DNA of 64,000 nucleotides from an uncultured Lachnospiraceae bacterium (GCA_934317005.1 CAKREB010000002.1:159588-223587), one strand, 5' to 3'. Shown: positions 1 through 9,207, counted from the first letter of the stretch. Translations and numbers: made by a program. The notes: generated by a model not told the origin, from the letters alone.

Positions 1-66
1 GAATATAGGAATCGTATAGGAAGAAAACTTCCATACGGTGTGGGATTAGATGGAAAGGATGGTTAA
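1..66 (+). CDS. possible 3' end of an upstream gene (fliF expected)
   Basis: Frame 1 is open from the window edge to a TAA at 64-66, three bases before the fliG start. In related operons fliF, the MS-ring protein, lies here. The 21 visible codons do not resemble the acidic tail usual for FliF, and a small hairpin (GGAAG-AAAA-CTTCC, 19-32) falls inside. The stretch may therefore be intergenic, with fliF ending just outside the window. The assignment rests only on gene order. Confidence 0.25.
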   Translation, partial: EYRNRIGRKLPYGVGLDGKDG

Positions 67-69
67 GTT

Positions 70-1080
70 ATGGCTAAGTCGGAGGAAATTAGCGGAGTCC
101 AAAAGGCAGCGATATTACTGATTGCCTTAGGACCTGAAAAATCTGCAAATGTGTTTAAGCATTTGAAAGAAGATGAGATAGAGCAGTTAACTTTGGAAAT
201 TGCAAATACCCGCAGCGTATCACCGGCAATGAAGGATGCGGTATTAGATGAATTTTACGAGGTATGTCTTGCACAGCAGTATATTGCCGAGGGTGGTATC
301 GCTTACGCAAAAGACCTTCTGGAAAAATCTTTGGGTGCAGAGCGTGCAAAGGATGTAATCGGAAAGCTGACAGCATCATTGCAGGTTCGTCCGTTTGAGT
401 TTGTAAGAAAGGCAGATGCCAGCCAGCTGTTGAACTTTATTCAGGATGAGCATCCGCAGACAATCGCTTTAATCTTATCATATCTGCCATCCGGACAGGC
501 ATCTGCAATCATATCAGCTCTTACGCCGGATAAACAGACAGATGTTGCAAAGCGTATTGCACAGATGGATAGAACATCGCCGGATGTGATCAAAGAGGTG
601 GAAAAGGTATTGGAACAGAAGCTTTCTTCGCTTGTCAATCAGGATTACACGGTTGTCGGTGGTGTGGACTCTATCGTAGAGATCTTAAATACTGTAGACC
701 GTGGAACAGAAAAACATATTATGGAGAGTCTGGAAATCGAAGATCCGGAGCTTGCAGACGAGATCCGCAAGAAGATGTTCGTATTCGAGGATATCTTGTC
801 TTTGGACGACCGTTCCGTACAGCGTGTGCTTCGTGAGGTAGATAATAATGAGCTTGCGGTTGCGCTGAAGGGATCAAATGAAGAAGTACAGAATTTGATC
901 TTTAGTAACCTTTCTTCAAGACTGGCTACGATGATCAAAGAGGATATGGACTTTATGGGTCCTGTCCGTATGAAGGATGTTGAGGAAGCACAGCAGAAGA
1001 TTGTTAATATTATCCGTAAGTTAGAGGATTCTGCAGAAATTATTATCTCCAGAGGTGGAGGTGACGAGATCGTTGTCTAA
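70..1080 (+). CDS. fliG: flagellar motor switch protein FliG
   Basis: FliG is the C-ring protein that contacts the MS ring and the MotA stator and carries the charged residues for torque. The 336-residue product has the usual length and three-part layout: N-terminal MS-ring-binding part, a middle domain with the EHPQ motif near residue 127 (binds FliM), and a C-terminal torque helix domain ending in a short Gly-rich tail. The ATG at 70 follows GGAAAGGAT. The stop overlaps the start of fliH, which suggests translational coupling. The identification is firm. Confidence 0.97.
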   Translation: MAKSEEISGVQKAAILLIALGPEKSANVFKHLKEDEIEQLTLEIANTRSVSPAMKDAVLDEFYEVCLAQQYIAEGGIAYAKDLLEKSLGAERAKDVIGKLTASLQVRPFEFVRKADASQLLNFIQDEHPQTIALILSYLPSGQASAIISALTPDKQTDVAKRIAQMDRTSPDVIKEVEKVLEQKLSSLVNQDYTVVGGVDSIVEILNTVDRGTEKHIMESLEIEDPELADEIRKKMFVFEDILSLDDRSVQRVLREVDNNELAVALKGSNEEVQNLIFSNLSSRLATMIKEDMDFMGPVRMKDVEEAQQKIVNIIRKLEDSAEIIISRGGGDEIVV

Positions 1081-1918
1081 TTTGATTAAGTCTGTTTATT
1101 TTAATGTAGACCCTTCCAAAGTACGAACTATTGATTCGGATGAGAAGGTAGAAAAATTTATTCCGAATATTTATGACAAAGAGGAAAAGCTGCAAGAGTT
1201 TTCCTTTCAAAACTTTGATGAGCAGCCTACTGATATGGATGAAGAAAATCCAGAGGAAAGTTATCAGGATGGTCTTTCTGTTATTTCGATGGACGATGTT
1301 GTTAGTCAGGAAAGAGAAAAGCTCTCCAATGAAATGAAAGAAAAGCAGGATGAGATTCTGGCAGATGCCAAAAGTCAGGCAGAAGAGATTGTTGCACAGG
1401 CACAATCAGAGGCAGAGGCAATCCGCGAGCAGGCCCGCGCAGAGGGAGAACAACAGGGAAGAGAGGAAGGTAACGTTCAGGCGCAGCTCATACTTGGCAA
1501 AATGCAGGAAGAACTGCAGGAGGAATATGACAAGCGCTTTTTAGAGCTGGAGGAGCAGGAAAAAAATCTGGAGCCGTATTTTGCGAATCTGGTGGTAGGA
1601 CTGGTTAAAAAGCTGACAGGTGTTGTGTGTGAGGATAAGAAGGATGTTATTTTATATCTGATCGGAAACGCCATTAAGAATCTGGAAAAAACGAAACGGA
1701 TTTCTATTCGCGTTTCCAAAGAGGACATGGGACGTGTATCGGCAAAGAAAGCTACCTTCAAGATGATTGCAAAAGAGGTAGAGGAATTTGAAATCGTTGA
1801 GGATGCAAGCTTAGAAGAAAATCAGTGCATTATCGAAACGGACAGCAAGATTATAGACTGTAGTCTGGATGCCCAGCTGCAGAATCTGGAAGAACATATT
1901 AAGATGCTGACATATTAG
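1073..1918 (+). CDS. fliH: flagellar assembly protein FliH
   Basis: FliH is the peripheral stalk and negative regulator of the export ATPase FliI. About 281 residues. Residues about 70-150 are acidic and coiled-coil forming with an AQAQSEAEAIREQARAEGEQ stretch typical of FliH and V-ATPase E subunits. The C-terminal globular part binds FliI. I chose the TTG at 1073 because GGAGGTGA (1057-1064) lies 8 nt upstream; upstream in-frame GTGs at 1055 and 1061 fall on the ribosome site. This start overlaps the fliG stop by 8 bases. FliH is weakly conserved, so the call rests partly on its place between fliG and fliI. Confidence 0.9.
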   Translation: MSNLIKSVYFNVDPSKVRTIDSDEKVEKFIPNIYDKEEKLQEFSFQNFDEQPTDMDEENPEESYQDGLSVISMDDVVSQEREKLSNEMKEKQDEILADAKSQAEEIVAQAQSEAEAIREQARAEGEQQGREEGNVQAQLILGKMQEELQEEYDKRFLELEEQEKNLEPYFANLVVGLVKKLTGVVCEDKKDVILYLIGNAIKNLEKTKRISIRVSKEDMGRVSAKKATFKMIAKEVEEFEIVEDASLEENQCIIETDSKIIDCSLDAQLQNLEEHIKMLTY

Positions 1919-1954
1919 GCGGAAAACCGCTTGGAAAGTGAGGAGCGTATCTGT

Positions 1955-3301
1955 ATGGTGGATATTGATTTATCAAAATATAATATGCTTTTAGAACAAT
2001 CCTATGAAAAAAGACTCGGCAAGGTGGCAAAGGTAGTAGGATTGACGATTGAGTCAATCGGTCCTGCAGCGAAAATGAATGATCTGTGCAGGATTATCAC
2101 TAAGGACACACATCAGGTTATTCATGCAGAGGTTGTTGGATTTCGTGACGACAGAGTTTTACTGATGCCCTACGACCAGACAGCAGGCGTTGGACTGGGA
2201 AGCCGTGTAGAAAATACAAATGCCCCTTTAAAGGTAAAGGTTGGCGATGAGCTTCTTGGAAAAACTCTGGATGGTCTGGGAAATCCAATTGACCATACGG
2301 AGCTTGGCAATCTTCCGGGTTATTCTGTAGAAGCAGATCCGCCCGATCCTTTGACAAGAGAGATCATTGATCAGGTGCTGCCGTTAGGTGTCAAGGCAGT
2401 CGATGGACTGATTACAGTCGGCAAGGGACAGCGTATTGGGATTTTTGCGGGAAGTGGTGTCGGTAAGAGTACCCTTCTTGGAATGTTTGCAAGAAATACG
2501 AAGGCTGATATCAATGTGATCGCTCTGATCGGTGAGCGTGGTCGAGAGGTTCGCGAATTTATCGAGCGCGATCTGGGACCGGAAGGCATGAAGCGTTCTG
2601 TTGTCGTAGTGGCAACCTCAGATAAACCGGCTCTTATTCGTAATAAAGCGGCAAAGACAGCGACAGCGATCGCAGAATATTTTAGAGATCAGGGGAAGGA
2701 TGTTCTTTTGATGATGGATTCCCTGACGCGTTTTTCGATGGCACAGCGTGAGATTGGTCTGGCTTCCGGGGAACCACCGGTTTCCAGAGGATATCCACCA
2801 AGCGTTTATGCTGAGATGCCAAAGCTTTTAGAGAGGGCAGGCCGTTCGGATAAAGGCTCTATTACAGGGCTGTATACCGTATTAGTAGACGGTGATGACT
2901 TTAACGAGCCGATTACAGATACGGCACGAAGTATTTTGGACGGTCATATCATGCTAAACCGTAAGATCGCACAGAAAAATCATTATCCGGCTATTGATGT
3001 GTTACAAAGTATTTCGCGTGTTATGAGCAGCATTGTGACAAAGGAACATAAAAAGGCAAGCGGTCAGTTAAAAAATGTACTGGCAACGTATGCTGAGGCG
3101 GAAGATCTGGTTAATATCGGAGCTTATAAGCCCGGTTCCAACAAAAATATTGATTTCGCACTATCAAAAATAGACGAAGTAAACGATTTTTTGATACAGG
3201 ATGTTTATGATAAGTACGATTATGACGAAATAATAAATAAGCTTATGGCAATTTTTCAGGAGGGTTCAGAAGCACAGTCAGAAAATGCCGATGAAGCCTG
3301 A
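1955..3301 (+). CDS. fliI: flagellum-specific ATPase FliI
   Basis: FliI is the hexameric ATPase at the export gate and a homologue of the F1 beta subunit. About 448 residues, the usual size. The Walker A motif GSGVGKST is near residues 166-173. The conserved GERGREVREF and MMDSLTRFSMAQREIGLA segments and a YPPSVYAEMPKLLERAG block follow. I chose the ATG at 1955, 9 nt after AGTGAGGAG (1937-1945), in preference to the TTG at 1931. The gene sits between FliH (regulator) and FliJ (central stalk), so the complete ATPase complex is encoded in order. Confidence 0.97.
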   Translation: MVDIDLSKYNMLLEQSYEKRLGKVAKVVGLTIESIGPAAKMNDLCRIITKDTHQVIHAEVVGFRDDRVLLMPYDQTAGVGLGSRVENTNAPLKVKVGDELLGKTLDGLGNPIDHTELGNLPGYSVEADPPDPLTREIIDQVLPLGVKAVDGLITVGKGQRIGIFAGSGVGKSTLLGMFARNTKADINVIALIGERGREVREFIERDLGPEGMKRSVVVVATSDKPALIRNKAAKTATAIAEYFRDQGKDVLLMMDSLTRFSMAQREIGLASGEPPVSRGYPPSVYAEMPKLLERAGRSDKGSITGLYTVLVDGDDFNEPITDTARSILDGHIMLNRKIAQKNHYPAIDVLQSISRVMSSIVTKEHKKASGQLKNVLATYAEAEDLVNIGAYKPGSNKNIDFALSKIDEVNDFLIQDVYDKYDYDEIINKLMAIFQEGSEAQSENADEA

Positions 3302-3375
3302 ATGAGAGAAGAAAAGAGTAGAAACTTCGGAGTGTTGTCTGGCGATATGTCAAGAAAAAGAAAGTTTGAATAAAG

Positions 3376-3831
3376 ATGGCAAAGTTTATTTTTAAAATGC
3401 AAAGCATTCTGTCCATCAAGGAAAAGCTGGAGGATCAGGCGAAAGCAGAGTATGGACTGGAGGCAGCAAAGCTTCGGGAGGAAGAAAAGAAGCTAGAGGT
3501 ACTTATAGCAAAGAAAGAGGCTTATCAGGAAAGGCTCAAAGGTGCCGTGCAGGATACTCTGGATGTGCGGGAGATTAAGGATCTGGAAAATTGTGTGGAA
3601 CACGCAAAATATACGATCAATGTGCAGAAATTTGTGATTAAGCAACAGCAGGAAAGAGTGGATCGTGCCAGAGAAAAGTTAGATAATGCGATGAAGGAAA
3701 AAAAGACATATGAGAAGCTCAAGGAAAAAGCTTTTGAGCAATTTAAGATAGAAATCGAAGCACAGGAGAGAAAAGAAATTGATGAGTTAGTAAGTTTTCG
3801 CTTCCGGAGTGCACAGAAAAGGGAGGACTAG
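3376..3831 (+). CDS. fliJ: flagellar export chaperone FliJ
   Basis: A 151-residue protein that is almost entirely charged coiled coil (runs of K, E and Q with few prolines or glycines), as expected for FliJ, the central stalk of the FliI ring. The MAKFIFKMQSILSIKEKLE N-terminus matches Firmicutes FliJ. The start lies in a 74-nt gap after fliI and has only a weak purine-rich ribosome site. Sequence conservation in this family is low; place and coiled-coil character carry the call. Confidence 0.88.
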   Translation: MAKFIFKMQSILSIKEKLEDQAKAEYGLEAAKLREEEKKLEVLIAKKEAYQERLKGAVQDTLDVREIKDLENCVEHAKYTINVQKFVIKQQQERVDRAREKLDNAMKEKKTYEKLKEKAFEQFKIEIEAQERKEIDELVSFRFRSAQKRED

Positions 3832-3837
3832 TAGCAT

Positions 3838-4614
3838 ATGGCAAGGAAAAATAAAGACGAGGCAGCGTTTACAGGTCAGGAAAAGGAAAGCGGTGGAAGC
3901 AAAGCGCTTACGGCGCTGATCGCAATTATTATTATATTGATCTGGCTTGCGGTGTTTGCATTTTTAGTAAAGCTGGATGTCGGCGGAATCGGAAGTAATG
4001 TTTTATATCCGGTTTTGAAGGATGTTCCGGTGATCAACAAAATCCTTCCGGACGCTTCTGAGGAACAGCAGGCAGAAGAAGGAAATTATAAGTATAATAC
4101 TTTGAAAGCGGCAAATGACCGTATCAAGGAGCTGGAAAAGAGATTGGAATCAGAAACCGGCACTACAACAGCAAATTCAGATTATATTGCAGATTTGGAA
4201 GCAGAGGTAAAGAAGCTTCAGAAGTATAAAGATGATGAGGACGCCTTTGAGAAGCGTGTGAAAGAGTTTGACGAAAAGGTAGTATTTACAGATAATGCAC
4301 CGGATGTGTCAGAGTACAAAAAGTATTACGAGGAGATACAGCCGGACAATGCAGAAAAGATCTACAAGCAGGTATTGTATGAGATGCAGTATTCTGCAAA
4401 AGCAGAGGAGCTTGGTTCACAGTATTCGAGCATGGACCCGGCATCTGCAGCTAAGATCCTGACAGAAATGTCAGAGGATCTTGACCTTGTTTGCGACATT
4501 TTGGAAAATATGAAGGAAAGTCAGGCGGCTGAGATCATTCAGAATCTGGACAGCATCTATGCAGCTCAGATTACCAAGAAGATTGCAGCAGTGAAAAACA
4601 AAGGGAAGAAATAG
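3838..4614 (+). CDS. ylxF: MotE/YlxF-type flagellar membrane protein
   Basis: 258 residues with a short basic cytoplasmic end, one transmembrane helix at about residues 23-46, a coiled coil at about 80-130 (ERLESET-type heptads) and a C-terminal helical domain like the MgtE N-terminal domain (SSMDPASAAKILTEMSEDLD near residue 200). The position between fliJ and fliK is that of B. subtilis ylxF. In Helicobacter the related MotE stabilises MotB and is a stator chaperone. A stator-supporting role here is inference, helped by motA/motB in the same operon. Confidence 0.85.
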   Translation: MARKNKDEAAFTGQEKESGGSKALTALIAIIIILIWLAVFAFLVKLDVGGIGSNVLYPVLKDVPVINKILPDASEEQQAEEGNYKYNTLKAANDRIKELEKRLESETGTTTANSDYIADLEAEVKKLQKYKDDEDAFEKRVKEFDEKVVFTDNAPDVSEYKKYYEEIQPDNAEKIYKQVLYEMQYSAKAEELGSQYSSMDPASAAKILTEMSEDLDLVCDILENMKESQAAEIIQNLDSIYAAQITKKIAAVKNKGKK

Positions 4615-4615
4615 C

Positions 4616-4639
4616 TGTCTACAGCATAAGCTGTTGACA
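4616..4639 (+). promoter_or_regulatory. hairpin right after ylxF stop
   Basis: TGTC and ACAGC pair with GCTGT and GACA across one T-T mismatch, around an ATAA loop. It begins 2 nt after the ylxF stop and has no U-run, so it is not an obvious terminator. It may protect or delimit the upstream mRNA. Confidence 0.5.
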
Positions 4640-4684
4640 TAGATGTGCCTTTGGTACAGGAAAAAAGAAAGAGGAGGTGAAAGA

Positions 4685-6217
4685 ATGGCAAATGTAAATG
4701 CAGTCAATTTAAGTGTACAGGCGGCAAATAACTTTACAGCAGCAAAGAGCAATACTGTAGTTAATGCAAACAGTACGCAGTCGTTTGGCCAGTATCTTGG
4801 CAACAGTCAGGCATCACAGAATAAGACAGACGCAGTTTCCAAACAGGCAGCGGATGTCAAGGGTGTTTCAGATGGCAAGTCATTGGTCGGTTCACGGCAG
4901 GATGCAATCACAAAGACGCAGAATGACATAGCTAAGGAAGCTGCACTTGATCAGAGCAAGACAGACGATACAGTGGATTCTGCAAAGACTGATACCGTTG
5001 TACAGGAAATCAGAGATATTGTGAAGGACAGCCTTTCTATTGATGATGACACAATGGATGCTACATTGCAGATGATGGGAATCGTTGTTACGGATCTTCT
5101 GAATCCTAATGTATTGCAGCAGTTTGTGATGGCACTTAGTGGCAGTCAGGAAGCTACTGATTTTTTGACAAATGAAGAGATGATGTCAGGCTTTATGGAA
5201 CTGACACAGGCATTGGATGATTTTGCACAGAGTCATGCAGATGATCTGACCGCTATGATGGAAGTGTTAGACACTCCGGTAGCATTGGATGAGCTTCTTC
5301 CGGATGGAGAGCTTTCGGATTATCAGAAGATTGCACAGAGTCAGGAAGTGATGCAGGAAACAGCAGATCAGCCTTTAGAGGAAACGATTACTGTTACAGT
5401 AACGCAGGACAATGCTTCTACGCAAAATGCAGTGGCAGGAAAGGCAGAGCAGACGGCTTCTTTGGCAGCTGACAGTAATATGACAGCAGCAGATCATGTA
5501 AGTGAACAAAAGCAGACTGTAGAGGAACCTGTTTTGGTACAGAGTGTATCCGAAAAAGCAGCAGGTGAAGAAACACCGGATACAGGCAGTGATGCATTGG
5601 AGGATGCTTCATCGGATGATCTGTTCTTTTCACAGAGCAGTGAAGCAGAAACACCGACAGAGCAGATGACAACACCGTTATTTGCAGAACAGCTTGGCAA
5701 TGTACAGCCGGAAGCGCAGTTATTACAGCCTGAGTTAAACACAACGCAGAAGATGCAGCAGATGGTTGATATTGTGAAGCAGGTAAGCGAGCAGATTCAT
5801 CGCTCGATCAATGCAGATACGACCACCATGGAAATGCAGCTTAATCCGGAAAGACTTGGAAAAGTATATTTTTCAGTAGTTTCTAAGGCGGGTGTTATGA
5901 CAGCAACATTTCAGGTGCAGTCAGAAGAGGCAAAGCAGGCATTAGAAAGCCAGATGATCACATTGAAAGAGAATTTGGAAGCAAAAAACCTTAAAGTAGA
6001 GTCTGTAGATGTTCAGATTTCCGACTTTAGCTTTGAACATAGCAAAGAGTCAGAGGGACAGGAACAGGGTGATTTTACAAAGCAGGAAAAGCGCCGTTTC
6101 CGTTATGATGCAGACATTGCAGATGATTCCGAGGAATCAGAGCAGATGATCAGTGCAGAACAGATGCGCCGTCAGGTAATGGTTGACAATGGCGGAAGCA
6201 TTGATTACACGGCATAA
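4685..6217 (+). CDS. fliK: flagellar hook-length control protein FliK
   Basis: FliK measures the hook and switches export specificity from hook to filament subunits. About 510 residues. The long N-terminal and middle part is low in complexity and rich in Q, T, S, D and A, as expected for the ruler. The conserved C-terminal Flg_hook domain (about residues 375-455) contains MQLNPERLGKVYFSV. The ATG at 4685 follows GGAGGTGA (4673-4680) by 4 nt; the in-frame ATG at 4643 has no such site. The gene precedes flgD and flgE, the hook cap and hook. Confidence 0.92.
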   Translation: MANVNAVNLSVQAANNFTAAKSNTVVNANSTQSFGQYLGNSQASQNKTDAVSKQAADVKGVSDGKSLVGSRQDAITKTQNDIAKEAALDQSKTDDTVDSAKTDTVVQEIRDIVKDSLSIDDDTMDATLQMMGIVVTDLLNPNVLQQFVMALSGSQEATDFLTNEEMMSGFMELTQALDDFAQSHADDLTAMMEVLDTPVALDELLPDGELSDYQKIAQSQEVMQETADQPLEETITVTVTQDNASTQNAVAGKAEQTASLAADSNMTAADHVSEQKQTVEEPVLVQSVSEKAAGEETPDTGSDALEDASSDDLFFSQSSEAETPTEQMTTPLFAEQLGNVQPEAQLLQPELNTTQKMQQMVDIVKQVSEQIHRSINADTTTMEMQLNPERLGKVYFSVVSKAGVMTATFQVQSEEAKQALESQMITLKENLEAKNLKVESVDVQISDFSFEHSKESEGQEQGDFTKQEKRRFRYDADIADDSEESEQMISAEQMRRQVMVDNGGSIDYTA

Positions 6218-6250
6218 GTAAAAATATTATATTTGAAAGGAGGAAGAACG

Positions 6251-7087
6251 ATGAGTTCAGTTGCTGATGTAGTAGAAAACAATGGCAAATATTCTTTGGA
6301 TATTTCAGAAAGCTCACAGAAGACAGAGCGTACAACAGGCTCAAGCCTTGACAAAGAAGATTTCCTTCGTTTATTGGTAACACAGATGCAGTATCAGGAT
6401 CCGCTATCTCCTACAGACAATACAGAATATGTTGCACAGCTTGCACAGTTTAGTGAGTTAGAGCAGATGACAAACCTGAATACAACGATGTCAAACAACT
6501 CTGCTTATACATTGACAGGAAAATACGTGCTGGTTCGTCAGACATCGACAACAGGAGAGATTCAGGAGTTCACCGGTAAGGTTGACAGTGTCAAGATTAA
6601 AAATGGAGATGCGTATGTTTGCATCGATGGCAAGGATTACGAGTATGAAAATGTAGTACAGGTAATTGATGAAAGCTATTATATTTCTCAATTTATTCCA
6701 TCTGTCGCAAAGCAGTCTTTAGCATACAATCATCAGAATCCGCAGGATGTGAAGATTACAAATGTTGATCTTGGTTCAAACGGATATCAGGCTACAAGCT
6801 TTGCGGTTGTTTTGGTGGATTCACAGAATCAGACAACAGCAATCGATACAAAGTATCTGAAGTATGAGAAGGGTACATTGACAATCGACAGAGAAGCATT
6901 TGCTAAAACCGATGCAGGAAAATATACGATTGCTTTCGTATTTGATGATGCCAATAAGACGATGGATTATGAGAATGTCACACTGGAAGTCAAGGGAATC
7001 ATCCAGAAGTCAGACACAGAGGATTCGGCTGATACGACAGAATCCGGTGATACAGCAGATACATCTAAAGATGAAACAACTGTATAG
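6251..7087 (+). CDS. flgD: flagellar hook capping protein FlgD
   Basis: FlgD caps the growing hook and is needed for polymerisation of FlgE. About 278 residues. The N-terminal signature LDKEDFLRLLVTQMQYQDPL (near residues 34-53) is diagnostic and is followed by NTEYVAQLAQFSELEQM. A beta-rich Ig-like/tudor part follows, then an acidic Thr/Asp tail. The start at 6251 lies 7 nt after AAAGGAGG (6236-6243). Confidence 0.95.
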   Translation: MSSVADVVENNGKYSLDISESSQKTERTTGSSLDKEDFLRLLVTQMQYQDPLSPTDNTEYVAQLAQFSELEQMTNLNTTMSNNSAYTLTGKYVLVRQTSTTGEIQEFTGKVDSVKIKNGDAYVCIDGKDYEYENVVQVIDESYYISQFIPSVAKQSLAYNHQNPQDVKITNVDLGSNGYQATSFAVVLVDSQNQTTAIDTKYLKYEKGTLTIDREAFAKTDAGKYTIAFVFDDANKTMDYENVTLEVKGIIQKSDTEDSADTTESGDTADTSKDETTV

Positions 7088-7111
7088 AAGGCAGCGAAAG
7101 GTGGAATGAAA

Positions 7112-7501
7112 ATGCAACGCTTACAGAAAAATTATACATCGATCGAGTCGATGAGAAGTCAGCTGCTGCAGAATAATCAAAAGACGAAAAATTCCCCGAA
7201 ATCAGAGCTTTCTTTTCAGGATGTACTTTCCGAAGCAAAGGAACAGAAAGTTGATAATCTGAAGTTTTCAAAGCATGCAAATGATCGTCTGGCAACGAGA
7301 AATATTAATCTGTCTGCGGAGCAGATGGAACGCTTGGAAAACGGCACGACAAAGGCGCGGGAAAAAGGAATTCAGGAGTCTTTGGTGATGGTAGATGATC
7401 TTGCGTTTATAGTAAATGTCAAGAACAACACCGTTATTACAGCAGTAGGAGATGCGACAGATTCCATATTTACAAATATTGATGGGGCTGTCATTAGTTA
7501 A
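7112..7501 (+). CDS. TIGR02530-family flagellar operon protein
   Basis: 129 residues. The second half (FSKHANDRLATRNINLSAEQ through a DDLAFIVNVKNNTVITAV strand region) matches the small flagellar operon family TIGR02530, found between flgD and flgE in Clostridia and Bacilli. Its biochemical role is not established; the location suggests hook assembly or its control. I chose the second ATG (7112), 7 nt after AAAGGTGG (7097-7104); the ATG at 7106 is only 1 nt from that site. The stop codon is directly followed by the structured flgE leader. Confidence 0.85.
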   Translation: MQRLQKNYTSIESMRSQLLQNNQKTKNSPKSELSFQDVLSEAKEQKVDNLKFSKHANDRLATRNINLSAEQMERLENGTTKAREKGIQESLVMVDDLAFIVNVKNNTVITAVGDATDSIFTNIDGAVIS

Positions 7502-7598
7502 GGAATGAAGAGTACCGGACCTCACAAGGAAGTACGCAGACTTTGACTGACAGATAAGTCTGAGGCTTCATTCCGATTGATAAGGAGGTAATTCAATT
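7502..7598 (+). promoter_or_regulatory. structured flgE leader RNA (candidate)
   Basis: Starting on the base after the upstream stop, GGAATGAAG (7502-7510) pairs perfectly with CTTCATTCC (7566-7574). This stem encloses a 7-bp hairpin (CAGACTT 7537-7543 / AAGTCTG 7556-7562) and a weaker arm (CCT 7520-7522 / AGG 7527-7529). ACCTC at 7519-7523 is also complementary to GAGGT of the flgE ribosome site (7585-7589). ACAAGGAAGT (7525-7534, counting from the A of CACA) resembles the CsrA site ACARGGAUGU. The pairing is seen in the sequence; the regulatory role is inference. Confidence 0.5.
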
Positions 7599-9089
7599 AT
7601 GATGAGATCACTTTACTCTGGTGTAGCAGGATTAAAGACACATCAGACCAAAATGGACGTTATTGGTAACAACATTGCAAATACAAACACAGTAGGCTTT
7701 AAGTCAAGCAGTGTCAACTTTTCGGATACATTTTATCAGACCATTTCTTCTGCTTCCGGTGCTAATGCACAGACCGGAACAGCTGGTACAAATGCAAAGC
7801 AGATTGGTTTAGGATCTATGGTAGCTTCTATCACAACAAATATTACAGAGCAGGGTGGTCCTTCTACAACAAACCGTGCGCTCGATGTAGCTATCAATGG
7901 AGAATCCTTTTTAGTAGTACGTTCCGGAACCGATACCTGCTTTACAAAGTCAGGTGCGTTAAATGTCGATGAGGCAGGTAACCTTTACTGTACCACAAAC
8001 GGTGCTACCGTTCAGGGATGGCTGGCAGATGGCAATGGAAACATTGTAAAGGATACGGTAAAAGATCTTGTAGTTATGAGCGCAGATAATATGTATTATG
8101 AGCCGGAGGCAACCGGTGCCGTTACAATGTCCGGAAACATTGATCCAAATGATGAAGATGTAGACGCTACAACCGGTAAAGGTGAAGTTATGACATTTAG
8201 TTTTTTTGATCAGATGGGTAATGAGTATATGGCTAAGTTTACTATTAAGAAATCAGCAGCAAACTCTTCTGTATACAATGTGTCTTTAGCAGATATTTAC
8301 GATTCAAACTCAGAGTCTGTATTTGTCTCTAAGCAGGCAGATGGCACCTACAAGGCATCTGGTGCGGGATTTAAGATTAATGGAACAGCGATTACTGTAG
8401 CAGACACCAATGTAAATAAAGATACTGGTGAATTGACAATGGCAGATAATAAATTTACTTTAACTTTTAATAGTGTAACGGGTGAGTTTACAAGTGTAGA
8501 CAGTCCTACCGCTCCAACAACAGGTGATAAGAGCTGGGTTGGTAAGGCTATGGTATTAGAAGTTACGAATATTAAAGGTAGTGCAACTCCGGTTCCAGCA
8601 TATACTTCGGCAACAGGAACAGGTGGTATAAAGGTATACTTTGACAGCCTGACACAGTATTCGCAGGGTGGCACCTCAAAGATTACCTATGCAAAGGGGG
8701 ATCATGATAACTTAAATACCGGTAACAAAGCGGGTAAGATGAAGGGTCTTTCTATTGATCAGGAAGGTAAGATTTGGGGCAATTACGACAATGGCATGCA
8801 GAAGTGTCTGGCACAGATGGCGGTAGCAACTTTTGCAAACCCATCCGGTCTTGAGTCAAAGGGAAACAGCTTGTTTATGGCAACCTTGAACTCTGGTGAG
8901 TTCGATGGCGTTGGTGAAGAGATTTCTCTTTCTGGGTCCTTCACAGTAGGCGCATTGGAAATGTCCAATGTAGACCTTGCCAACGAATTTACACAGATGA
9001 TCACAACACAGCGTGGTTTCCAGGCAAACTCAAGAATCATTACAACTTCTGACTCTATGTTAGAGGAATTAGTTAATCTGAAGCGCTAA
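7599..9089 (+). CDS. flgE: flagellar hook protein FlgE
   Basis: FlgE polymerises into the hook, the universal joint of the flagellum. 496 residues, much longer than the 264 of B. subtilis, with a large middle insertion as in long-hook variants of Clostridia. The N-terminal rod domain has MRSLYSGVAGLKTHQTKMDV followed by the NNIANTNTVGFK motif. The C-terminal part has the ANEFTQMITTQRGFQANSRI signature of axial proteins. The ATG pair at 7599/7602 is 9-12 nt after AAGGAGGT (7582-7589). Confidence 0.96.
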   Translation: MMRSLYSGVAGLKTHQTKMDVIGNNIANTNTVGFKSSSVNFSDTFYQTISSASGANAQTGTAGTNAKQIGLGSMVASITTNITEQGGPSTTNRALDVAINGESFLVVRSGTDTCFTKSGALNVDEAGNLYCTTNGATVQGWLADGNGNIVKDTVKDLVVMSADNMYYEPEATGAVTMSGNIDPNDEDVDATTGKGEVMTFSFFDQMGNEYMAKFTIKKSAANSSVYNVSLADIYDSNSESVFVSKQADGTYKASGAGFKINGTAITVADTNVNKDTGELTMADNKFTLTFNSVTGEFTSVDSPTAPTTGDKSWVGKAMVLEVTNIKGSATPVPAYTSATGTGGIKVYFDSLTQYSQGGTSKITYAKGDHDNLNTGNKAGKMKGLSIDQEGKIWGNYDNGMQKCLAQMAVATFANPSGLESKGNSLFMATLNSGEFDGVGEEISLSGSFTVGALEMSNVDLANEFTQMITTQRGFQANSRIITTSDSMLEELVNLKR

Positions 9090-9103
9090 TAGGGGTGGAA
9101 TTT

Positions 9104-9139
9104 AACGCTTACGTTACGGGAATATAATGGAGAAGCGTT
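9104..9139 (+). repeat. inverted repeat after flgE
   Basis: AACGCTT (9104-9110) and AAGCGTT (9133-9139) form a 7-bp stem with a 22-nt loop, 14 nt past the flgE stop and upstream of a terminator-like hairpin. No function is evident. Confidence 0.4.
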
Positions 9140-9175
9140 TCTCGACAAGATCATATGATGAAATGTCATTATGTT

Positions 9176-9207
9176 GGGGAGCAGTTGTATTTGCTCCCCT
9201 GATTTTT
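9176..9207 (+). terminator. intrinsic terminator after flgE
   Basis: GGGGAGCA (9176-9183) pairs perfectly with TGCTCCCC (9192-9199) around an 8-nt loop, followed by TGATTTTT. This is a credible mid-operon terminator that could lower expression of the stator and export genes relative to hook genes. It is followed by a promoter-like sequence at 9206-9233. Confidence 0.7.

Noticed and set aside
1043..1405. 120-codon - strand frame overlapping fliG and fliH
   Set aside because: It is the complement of two well-supported flagellar genes; codon pattern and hydrophobic composition reflect the opposite strand.
7502..7598. c-di-GMP riboswitch in the flgE leader
   Set aside because: The element is smaller and lacks the conserved core of both known c-di-GMP riboswitch classes.
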